Positions 33,637 to 40,869 of a stretch of DNA of 64,000 nt are shown here, in pieces. Each line of letters opens with the position of its first letter. Position 1 is the first letter of the stretch. A program made the position numbers and the translations under genes. The notes beneath the pieces are model-generated. The model saw only the letters and a program-made list of their open reading frames with translations. It was not told where the DNA came from and did no database searches. The DNA is from Bacteroidaceae bacterium. Its GTDB lineage: Bacteria; Bacteroidota; Bacteroidia; Bacteroidales; Bacteroidaceae. The stretch lies in the NCBI GenBank assembly GCA_024401275.1, contig JAKSLJ010000001.1, positions 124,001 through 188,000 on the forward strand, given 5' to 3'.

Positions 33637-36624
33637 ATGGAAAACAATAGTATGAAAAAGTACGAGACTTTTCTTAGCGAAGTAAGGAAGATTCTTCCTG
33701 AAGACCGTATATACACAGATGAGTTGCGTCGCCTCGCTTGGGGTACTGACGCCGGTTTCTATCGCATGATTCCTCAGATTGTCATCCGCAGTGATGGCGA
33801 GAAGGAAATCTCACAGTTGCTCAACATTGCCAGCTTCCTTGAAGTTCCAGTAACCTTCCGTGCTGCCGGTACCAGTCTTTCCGGTCAGAGTATCAGTGAC
33901 TCTGTGCTCATCGTTGCCGGCAAGAACTGGGAGAAATATTCCATCGCAAAGGATGGTGAGGAAATCACTCTCCAACCGGGTATCGTTGGTCAGCGCGTGA
34001 ACGACATTCTCGCTCCTTACAAGCGCAAGATGGGACCTGACCCAGCAAGTATCAAGAGTGCAATGATTGGCGGTATCGTGATGAACAACGCATCTGGTAT
34101 GAACTGCGGTACTCACGCCAACTCCGACAAGATGATGCTCTCTGCCCGCATCGTACTTGCCGACGGTACAGTCCTCGACACAGCCGACGAAAGCAGTCGC
34201 CAGGCTTTCCGCAAGTCTCATGCTCCAATGCTCAAGGCTATCGAATACCTCCGCGATGAGGTTCGTGCAAACACGGAACTCTCAGAGCGCATCGCTCACA
34301 AATATGCCATCAAGAACGTGACAGGTCTTAACCTACGACCACTCGTTGCCTACGACGATCCATTTGAGATTATGGCACACATGATGGTAGGTTCTGAAGG
34401 TACTCTCGCTTTCCTCAGCAGCGTAACCATGAAGACGCTCAAGGACTATCCATACAAGGCTACGGCTATGCTCTACTTCAAGTCGCTCCGTGAGGCTTGC
34501 CAAGCTGTCGTCAAGCTCAAGCCAATGCCTGTGCAGAGTGCTGAGTTGCTCGACTGGAAGTCACTTTCTTCCGTTGACGATGCCAACTATCTGCGCATGA
34601 AGGAAGAGAGCGGTGCGAAGGCTGCCGAAGGACTCACTGCCGTGCTCACAGAGACCATGGCATTCACTCGCGAAGACCTCGACAAGCAGCTGAAGGATGT
34701 ATGCGCAGCCCTTGAGGAATTCGATACTTACGTGCCAGTGGAATTCACAGAAGATCCAGCTATCTACAGCAAGTTCTGGGCAATCCGCTCTGGTATCTTC
34801 CCTTCTGTAGGTGGTACTCGTGAACCTGGCACAACATGTCTTATCGAGGATATTGCATTCCAGATAAAAGACCTTCCTGACGCAACTTGCGAACTCCAGG
34901 AACTCATCGCTCGTCACGGTTATGACGACGCTTGCATCTATGGTCACGCATTCGAAGGCAACTACCACTTCATCGTAAACCAGCGCTTCGACAACGAGGC
35001 AGAGGTTGCACGCTACGAGGCATTGATGGAAGACGTGAAGAAGCTCGTTGTGGATAAGTACGACGGTTCTCTCAAGGCAGAGCACGGTACAGGTCGTAAC
35101 ATGGCTCCGTTCGTTTGCCACGAATGGGGTGAGGAAGCTTACGCCGTTATGCGCAAGATTAAGGATATCTTCGACCCTAAGCGTCTGCTCAACCCTGGCG
35201 TTATCATCAACGACGATCCTCGCTGCTACCTCAAGAACTTCAAGCCATTGCCACTGATGTTCAACGACATGATGGCTCGCGTGCTCCGTGGCGAAAAGCT
35301 CGACGAAGAGGAGGAAGCACTCATCAAGGTGAACCGCTGTATAGAATGTGGATTCTGCGAAGTGAACTGCGTATCATGCGGTTTCACTCTCAGTTCTCGT
35401 CAGCGTATCGTCATACAGCGTGAACTCACACGACTCAAGGGCATCATGAATGGCGAAAATGTTGCAAATGTTGCAGATGTTGCAGATGTTGCAGTAGCTA
35501 AAGAGAGATACAACCTTCTCAAGAAGCAGTTCCAATATCCGGGCAACGAAACATGTGCCGGCGACGGTCTTTGCTCTACTTCTTGTCCGATGGGCATCAA
35601 TGTGGCAGACCTCACTCACTGGATTCGTCAGCAGGAACTCCCTGAAGGCAGCACCGGCTATAAGATCGGTAAGTTTGCCGCTGACCATCTCCATGGCGTG
35701 AAGAATGGTCTTCGTCCTATCCTCTCGCTCGCTAACTTCGGTCATACTGTTCTTGGCACATCACTCATGTCAGGCGTTTGTGCTACACTCCATAAGACTG
35801 GCATCCCACTTTGGACTCCAGCTATGCCTAAGGCTTTGTACAAGACCCCCTCTAACTCCCCTACAAGGGGAGGACAAAACCGCGCAGGCAACACTCTCCC
35901 TGTGGGAGAGACGGAGAGCGTCCTCAAGGTAGTTTACTTCCCTTCTTGTATCAACCAGGCAATGGGTCAGCAGAAGAATTCTCCTTACAAGCAGCCACTC
36001 GTAACAGAGATGACGCAGCTCCTCGAGAAGGCTGGCTATGAGGTGATCTATCCAGAGAACATGGACAACCTCTGCTGCGGTACAATATGGGAGAGCAAGG
36101 GGATGCCGGACATTGCTGACCAGAAGACGAAGGAACTCGAAGAAGCACTCATCAAGGCTTCTGAGAACGGACGCTATCCAGTGCTTTGCGACCAGAGTCC
36201 TTGTCTCCACCGCATGCGCAAGAAGATAAAGTCAATGCAGCTCTACGAACCAGCAGAGTTCATCTATACATTCCTCCGCGAACGCCTCAAGTTCAAGCCA
36301 AAGAACCAGCCAGTGGCTATCCACATCACTTGCTCAACTCGCGAGATGGGACTTGCACAGACCATCATCGACCTTGCCCAGCTCTGTACAACGCAGAAGG
36401 TTCTCGTACCGGAAGGCATCGGCTGCTGTGCATTTGCCGGCGACCGCGGTTTCACTCACCCAGAGCTCAACAAGTATGCTCTTCGCAAGCTCCCTTCACA
36501 GGTACAGAAGGCAGGCATCGCAGTAGGTTACTCCAACAGCCGCACATGCGAAATCGGTCTTTCGTCAAACAGCGGCGTGCCATATGTAAGCATCGCTTAT
36601 CTCGTGAACGAATGTACTGAATAG
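33637..36624 (+). CDS. FAD-binding and Fe-S domain dehydrogenase, D-lactate dehydrogenase type
   Basis: The 995-residue protein fuses an N-terminal FAD-linked oxidase (residues about 1-540; 'VPVTFRAAGTSLSGQSISDSVLI', 'MGPDPASIKSAMIGG', 'DAGFYRMIPQIV') to an Fe-S part: CIECGFCEVNC (about 568), CAGDGLCSTSCPMG (about 642) and a CCG-type domain with 'DNLCCGTIWESKG' (about 812) and 'GCCAFAGDRG'. This is the build of GlcD/Dld-like D-lactate dehydrogenases that pass electrons to the membrane. Alone among the lactate genes here it handles the D isomer; L-lactate is handled by lutABC. Two in-frame repeat-derived inserts are present, at residues about 607-622 and 736-763, both in linkers between domains. 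Confidence 0.88.
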   Translation: MENNSMKKYETFLSEVRKILPEDRIYTDELRRLAWGTDAGFYRMIPQIVIRSDGEKEISQLLNIASFLEVPVTFRAAGTSLSGQSISDSVLIVAGKNWEKYSIAKDGEEITLQPGIVGQRVNDILAPYKRKMGPDPASIKSAMIGGIVMNNASGMNCGTHANSDKMMLSARIVLADGTVLDTADESSRQAFRKSHAPMLKAIEYLRDEVRANTELSERIAHKYAIKNVTGLNLRPLVAYDDPFEIMAHMMVGSEGTLAFLSSVTMKTLKDYPYKATAMLYFKSLREACQAVVKLKPMPVQSAELLDWKSLSSVDDANYLRMKEESGAKAAEGLTAVLTETMAFTREDLDKQLKDVCAALEEFDTYVPVEFTEDPAIYSKFWAIRSGIFPSVGGTREPGTTCLIEDIAFQIKDLPDATCELQELIARHGYDDACIYGHAFEGNYHFIVNQRFDNEAEVARYEALMEDVKKLVVDKYDGSLKAEHGTGRNMAPFVCHEWGEEAYAVMRKIKDIFDPKRLLNPGVIINDDPRCYLKNFKPLPLMFNDMMARVLRGEKLDEEEEALIKVNRCIECGFCEVNCVSCGFTLSSRQRIVIQRELTRLKGIMNGENVANVADVADVAVAKERYNLLKKQFQYPGNETCAGDGLCSTSCPMGINVADLTHWIRQQELPEGSTGYKIGKFAADHLHGVKNGLRPILSLANFGHTVLGTSLMSGVCATLHKTGIPLWTPAMPKALYKTPSNSPTRGGQNRAGNTLPVGETESVLKVVYFPSCINQAMGQQKNSPYKQPLVTEMTQLLEKAGYEVIYPENMDNLCCGTIWESKGMPDIADQKTKELEEALIKASENGRYPVLCDQSPCLHRMRKKIKSMQLYEPAEFIYTFLRERLKFKPKNQPVAIHITCSTREMGLAQTIIDLAQLCTTQKVLVPEGIGCCAFAGDRGFTHPELNKYALRKLPSQVQKAGIAVGYSNSRTCEIGLSSNSGVPYVSIAYLVNECTE
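35458..35499. repeat. 9-bp tandem repeat in frame inside the dehydrogenase gene
   Basis: Units of GTTGCA[A/G]AT occur four times and end in GTTGCAGTAGCTA, the same end seen in the intergenic copies at 29116 and 32166. It is translated as the short repeat ENVANVADVADVAVA, in the linker after the first Fe-S motif. Confidence 0.85.
35844..35920. repeat. C-rich palindromic repeat in frame inside the dehydrogenase gene
   Basis: GACCCCCTCTAACTCCCC then ACAAGGGGAGGA matches the element after fusA (49115-49146). A second hairpin, CTCTCCCTGTGGGAGAG, follows. It is translated as 'KTPSNSPTRGGQNRAGN', between the Fe-S and CCG parts. Confidence 0.8.
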
Positions 36625-36684
36625 ATGTTACAACTTTTAGGAATATAAAATCATGGGCTAATCGAATGAACCCAGCTAAATATG

Positions 36685-36727
36685 ATTGTCGGCGATTATG
36701 GAAGTAATTGCCGACAATTTCTTTTTG
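36685..36727 (+). terminator. Terminator after the dehydrogenase gene
   Basis: ATTGTCGGC (36685-36693) pairs with GCCGACAAT (36710-36718), a 9-bp stem, followed by TTTCTTTTTG. Confidence 0.8.
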
Positions 36728-36846
36728 TGAGGATATTGTGAAATACAGATTGTGTGAATATGCCCCTGATTTGTAATTCCCAAGTTTGCAGTTTGCGGTT
36801 GAAATGAGGAAAAATGCGGGGCGAAGAGAAGAAAGTTGGTAATTTA

Positions 36847-36878
36847 CTTTTCTAGTTAAGGAGAAAAGCGTACCTTTG
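36847..36878 (+). promoter_or_regulatory. Promoter of the DUF2851 gene with overlapping inverted repeat
   Basis: TACCTTTG (36871-36878) is a -7 element. The inverted repeat CTTTTCT (36847-36853) and AGAAAAG (36862-36868), 8 bases apart, covers the -33 and spacer region, where a repressor or activator could bind. No strict TTTG -33 is seen. Confidence 0.5.
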
Positions 36879-36923
36879 TCCATTTTAAGGTAAGCGAACC
36901 CTGAAAAACTAAAAAGCTTGCCT

Positions 36924-38159
36924 ATGGAAACACTTATGGAGCAATTACTTCATTACACGTGGAAGCATCGTCTTTTTCCACTTGAAGAACTGAAGACCAC
37001 CGACGGAGAGCCGGTGGAAGTGATTGATGTGGGTTTGCATAACTACGACCAAGGTCCCGACTTCTTCAACGCAAAGGTGAAGATAAGCGGCGAGCTATGG
37101 GCAGGTAATGTGGAAATTCATGACCGCGCAAGCGACTGGTATCTGCATGGACACGATAAGGACGAACTGTATAATAATGTGGTACTGCATATTGTGGGCA
37201 TAAACGACCGCGAGGTGCAGATGCAGTCAGGCAGATATGTGAAGCAGATGGAACTGCAGGTGCCGGAAAAGATCCAGAAGAACTTCAAGGAACTCATTGA
37301 GACAGAGCGCTATCCGCCATGCTACAGGATAATCCCGAATCTCACAAAACTGATGATACACAGCTGGCTTACGAAACTGCAGACGGAGCGTCTTGAGCAG
37401 AAGACACTTGCCATTCTGGAGCGTGTGAAGCGAAGCTGCGGCTCATGGGAGGCTGCATGCTTTATCACTATGGCACGCAACTACGGCTTCGGTGTGAACG
37501 GCGATGCCTTCGAGGAGTGGGCTTCAATCATACCGCTCGACAAGGTGGCACACCATCGCGATGACCTGTTCCAGATAGAGGCTATATTCCTCGGACAGGC
37601 AGGTTTGATAGAACGAATAAAGGATGAGGAAAAGCGACTGAAACTGGAGCGCGAGTATCAGTATATGCAGCATAAGTTCTCCCTGCAGCCGATGAATCCG
37701 AAGATGTGGAAATACCTGCGTATGCGCCCTGCCAATTTCCCGCATGTCCGCGTCTTGCAGTTGGCTAAGGCATACCACGAGCACAGAACGGAATTGTCAA
37801 AGCTCGTGGAGTGCGAGACCGTGAAGGATGTGCATAAACTGCTGAACACATCAGACAAGTATCTGACGGCTTCCTCGCTTGACATTCTTGTCATAAACAC
37901 CGTCGTTCCTATGCTCTTCGCCTATGGCAAGCAGATGGGCAAGGAGCAGCTTCAGGACAAGGCTTTCAACTTCCTGGATGAGCTGAAGACGGAAAACAAT
38001 ACCATAACGCGCACATGGAAGGAATGCGGGCTGAGCGTGACTACAGCCGGCGATTCGCAAGCGCTGATACAACTGAAGAAAGAATATTGCGACAAGAAGA
38101 AATGCTTGTACTGCAGAATAGGATATGAATACCTAAAAAGCCCTGAAAATGGAATATAA
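36924..38159 (+). CDS. DUF2851 family protein
   Basis: The ATG at 36924 is used (METLMEQLLHYTWKHRLFP); a TTG six bases upstream is in frame but less likely. The 411-residue protein has the DUF2851 opening 'LLHYTWKHRLFPLEELKTTDGEPVEVIDVGLHNYDQGPDFFNAKVKI' in short pieces, followed by 'GNVEIHDRASDWYLHGHDKD'. This Bacteroidota-specific family is cytoplasmic and of unknown function, sometimes thought to be nuclease-like. The C-terminal part is helical ('LLNTSDKYLTASSLDILVINTVVPMLF') and ends with a Cys pair 'CDKKKCLYC'. Its 3' end overlaps the thioesterase start by 11 bases. Confidence 0.85.
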   Translation: METLMEQLLHYTWKHRLFPLEELKTTDGEPVEVIDVGLHNYDQGPDFFNAKVKISGELWAGNVEIHDRASDWYLHGHDKDELYNNVVLHIVGINDREVQMQSGRYVKQMELQVPEKIQKNFKELIETERYPPCYRIIPNLTKLMIHSWLTKLQTERLEQKTLAILERVKRSCGSWEAACFITMARNYGFGVNGDAFEEWASIIPLDKVAHHRDDLFQIEAIFLGQAGLIERIKDEEKRLKLEREYQYMQHKFSLQPMNPKMWKYLRMRPANFPHVRVLQLAKAYHEHRTELSKLVECETVKDVHKLLNTSDKYLTASSLDILVINTVVPMLFAYGKQMGKEQLQDKAFNFLDELKTENNTITRTWKECGLSVTTAGDSQALIQLKKEYCDKKKCLYCRIGYEYLKSPENGI

Positions 38160-38538
38160 ATTTACGACAGAAATTGAGGTTCGCGACTATGAATGCGACA
38201 TACAGGGAATAGTGAATAATGCTAACTATCAGCATTATACGGAGCATACACGCCATTTGTTCCTGAAGTCGAGGAATCTGACCTTTGCCTCACTTCATGA
38301 GCAGGGTATTGATGTGGTTGTGGCAAGGATGGAACTGAAGTTCAAGATGCCGTTTCGTCCGGACGATGTCATCGTTTCGTGCATGGACTTTGAGCGCGTC
38401 GGCATAAAGTATGTCTTCACGCACCATCTTTATCGCAAGAGCGACATGAAACTCTGCCACCAAAGTAAGGTGGAGTGTGTATGCCTTATCAACGGCAAGC
38501 TTTCTACAAGCGAACTCATTGACAAAACATTACTGTAA
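38149..38538 (+). CDS. Acyl-CoA thioesterase of the 4HBT hotdog family
   Basis: The 129-residue protein is a single hotdog domain: 'EIEVRDYECDIQGIVNNANYQHYTEHTRHLFL' gives the 4HBT signature with the catalytic Asp in 'ECDIQGIVNNANY', followed by a beta sheet 'MELKFKMPFRPDDVIVSCMDFERVG'. Such YbgC/FadM-like proteins hydrolyse acyl-CoA or acyl-ACP thioesters in the cytoplasm. It overlaps the upstream DUF2851 gene by 11 bases and is followed 5 bases later by dprA, forming a three-gene operon. Confidence 0.9.
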   Translation: MEYKFTTEIEVRDYECDIQGIVNNANYQHYTEHTRHLFLKSRNLTFASLHEQGIDVVVARMELKFKMPFRPDDVIVSCMDFERVGIKYVFTHHLYRKSDMKLCHQSKVECVCLINGKLSTSELIDKTLL

Positions 38539-38543
38539 CTGGC

Positions 38544-39662
38544 ATGGAATCATACTATATGTTAGCCCTCTCTCGTCTTGGCTTCTTCCGCGTTGCTGAG
38601 ATGCGAGTGCTGCTGGATAAGGCAGGCTCGGCAAAGGCGCTGTTTGAACATAAGGACGACTTGAGGCAGATGTTCCCGGAATGCAACCAGAGTGTTGTCT
38701 CTCTCTTTCAGCAGGGTGACGAGGCTTTGAAGCGTGCTGAGCAGGAGATGGAATTTGCCGCAAAGCACAATATCCGCTGCCTCACATTGGGATGTGATGA
38801 CTATCCGAAACGCTTGGAGAACTGCGAAGATGCTCCATTGGTGCTGTTCTATATGGGCAATGCCGATTTGAACAAACTTCGTGTGGTGAGCGTTGTCGGC
38901 ACAAGGCGCTGTACGCAGTATGGCAGGGATGTAACCGAAAGGTTTGTCAGGGAGATGAGTGAACTATGTCCGGATGTGCTCATTACCAGTGGTCTTGCCT
39001 ACGGCATAGATGTGGTGGCACACAGGATGGCTTTGGAATGTGGACTGCAGACGGTGGGCGTGCTTGCCCATGGACTTGATACCATCTATCCTGCCGCACA
39101 TAGAAACACAGCTAAGCAGATGCTCGGTCAAGGCGGTCTGCTAACGGAGTTTTTCCAACAGACGAAAGCCGACCGCATGAACTTCCTGCGCCGCAACCGC
39201 ATTGTAGCAGGAATGGCTGACGCAACGCTTGTTGTGGAGAGTGCCTATCGTGGTGGCAGTCTTTCCACCGCGCGTATAGCTAATGAATATAATAGGGAGG
39301 TTTTTGCCGTTCCAGGCAGAATAGGCGATGAGGCTTCGGAAGGTTGCAACAAACTGATAGCCAGAAACCGGGCGCAGATCTTCACCGACGCTCAGGATCT
39401 CGTTGAGGCTATGGGATGGAACGCTGACCAGAAACTCGCAAAAGCTCGCAATCAAGGCATACAGCCCGATCTTTTCCCGACACTCTCCGCAGACGGGCAG
39501 AAAGTGGTCAATGTGCTGAAGGGAAGTAACGATTTGCAGATAAACATCCTCTCGGTGCAAGCAGGCATTAATATTCCCGAACTTTCATCCCTGCTCTTCG
39601 ACCTTGAGATGGAAGGCATCGTAAAAACTCTGCCAGGTGGAGTATATCACTTGGTCAGGTAA
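38544..39662 (+). CDS. dprA: DNA-processing protein DprA
   Basis: The 372-residue protein has DprA/Smf motifs: 'VVSVVGTRRCTQYGRDVTERFV' (about 114-135), 'ITSGLAYGIDVVAHRMAL', 'GLDTIYPAAHRNTAKQML', 'LLTEFFQQTKADRMNFLRRNRIVAGMADATLVVES' and 'GGSLSTARIANEYNREVFAVPG', ending in a winged-helix domain (about 310-372). DprA binds incoming single-stranded DNA and loads RecA, so it acts in natural transformation or recombination. It is last in the operon. Confidence 0.95.
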   Translation: MESYYMLALSRLGFFRVAEMRVLLDKAGSAKALFEHKDDLRQMFPECNQSVVSLFQQGDEALKRAEQEMEFAAKHNIRCLTLGCDDYPKRLENCEDAPLVLFYMGNADLNKLRVVSVVGTRRCTQYGRDVTERFVREMSELCPDVLITSGLAYGIDVVAHRMALECGLQTVGVLAHGLDTIYPAAHRNTAKQMLGQGGLLTEFFQQTKADRMNFLRRNRIVAGMADATLVVESAYRGGSLSTARIANEYNREVFAVPGRIGDEASEGCNKLIARNRAQIFTDAQDLVEAMGWNADQKLAKARNQGIQPDLFPTLSADGQKVVNVLKGSNDLQINILSVQAGINIPELSSLLFDLEMEGIVKTLPGGVYHLVR

Positions 39663-39704
39663 GCCAATACCCTCTGCGAGAAGGGATGATGGGCAGCTTC
39701 TGTT

Positions 39705-40868
39705 CTACCAACCCATCAGTTTCTGAAGGTATGGGGTGAGTTCGTCTGCCATGAACTGCTGCTGCGCAATGCTTGGATGCCAGTCGGCGCCATAGCCGCG
39801 AGAGCCGTCCTGAGGTGTGAAATTGAAGCGATAGATTTCCTTGTCGCCAGCTTTGTTTGCTTCGGCTACGACTTCGTCCATTGTGTCGCTGACAAGTTTC
39901 AGACCATCGCCCTGAAGCATTGAACCGCAAAGCATGACAATCTTTGCATTTGGATAATGTCCGCGAACAGTCTTCAGGAAGTCTTTGTATGCAGCCTTCA
40001 GTTTTGTAGGATTGCAGCCCATAGGACGCGCAGCATTAGGGTCGTGGTTCTGCGAGTTTGACACAGCTGACTCAAGGTCTGGCGATGTGTCGTTTGTTCC
40101 GAGGTTTATGCACACAACATCAGGCTGAAAGCGAGAGAAGTCCCACTTTTCCGACTTATTATATAAGCGTGTGTAAGCGTATTGCTTAGGCATGCAGACC
40201 TCGCTGCCCTCTGACGAAGAACCGTAATGGCGGTAGATGCCGATGCCGCTGCGAGATACGGAGAAGTGCTGTGCATCAAGTCGGCGAGCTGTTATTGCCG
40301 CATAACTGAGGTAATGGTTTTCTGCCGCATAGTCAAAATGATGGTTCGGATCAGGATCTTCCACACCATAGCCGCATGTTATGGAATTGCCAATGAACTC
40401 AATCTTGCGGTCGGACAATAGGGTAGGGGGTACGGTCTGCTCGCCCTCATCGAGGATGAAACCATGGAACTCTGGATTGTTGTCATGGCCTTCTATGCAG
40501 TACATTATCTCTGCGGAATGAACACCATATACCAAGTTGGAAGCGATAGTGGCAATGCTGTCATTCTTATCGGCAAAGGCTACCTTGAAAGCTTTTCCCT
40601 TGTTTACGGTAGCCATGAAATAGCCGCTTTCAGGCTTGCATTTCATTTTGAGCGATGTGCCTGTGAACTCAACGCGGATTGTGGTGCCAGTGTAGTTCCA
40701 GGCTGGAGCGTTAGGATTTGCAAAACTGATACGTCCGATATACTGGATGTTTTTGTCTGTAGGCTTTACGAAAGTTTGTGCTGCTGCCGAGAGTGAGGCA
40801 AACAGGAATGCAAAGAACATAACGCTAAATGCAGAATGTAGAATGCGGAATGCAGAATTCTTTTTCAT
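39705..40868 (-). CDS. SGNH/GDSL esterase with N-terminal beta domain (CE2-like)
   Basis: The ATG at 40868, one base after the ParC stop, is preferred over a TTG at 40880. The 387-residue protein has a signal peptide (MKKNSAFRILHSAFSVMFFAFLFASLSAAAQ) whose first part is encoded by a dispersed repeat. The N-terminal domain is a beta sandwich ('NIQYIGRISFANPNAPAWNYTGT'), and the C-terminal SGNH domain has 'KIEFIGNSITCGYG' (Ser in block I), 'VVCINLGTNDTSPD' (block III) and a terminal 'DGSRGYGADWHPS' with the catalytic Asp-His. The layout matches CE2-type acetyl esterases that deacetylate plant polysaccharides. It is co-directional with parC. Confidence 0.85.
   Translation of the reverse strand: MKKNSAFRILHSAFSVMFFAFLFASLSAAAQTFVKPTDKNIQYIGRISFANPNAPAWNYTGTTIRVEFTGTSLKMKCKPESGYFMATVNKGKAFKVAFADKNDSIATIASNLVYGVHSAEIMYCIEGHDNNPEFHGFILDEGEQTVPPTLLSDRKIEFIGNSITCGYGVEDPDPNHHFDYAAENHYLSYAAITARRLDAQHFSVSRSGIGIYRHYGSSSEGSEVCMPKQYAYTRLYNKSEKWDFSRFQPDVVCINLGTNDTSPDLESAVSNSQNHDPNAARPMGCNPTKLKAAYKDFLKTVRGHYPNAKIVMLCGSMLQGDGLKLVSDTMDEVVAEANKAGDKEIYRFNFTPQDGSRGYGADWHPSIAQQQFMADELTPYLQKLMGW
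40826..40860. repeat. AATGCAGAAT-type repeat inside the esterase signal peptide
   Basis: Five heptad-type units (AATGCAG, AATGTAG, AATGCGG, AATGCAG, AATTC) are in frame and provide the 'NSAFRILHSAF' part of the signal peptide. They are related to 10839-10983 and 12321-12387. Confidence 0.8.
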
Positions 40869-40869
40869 T

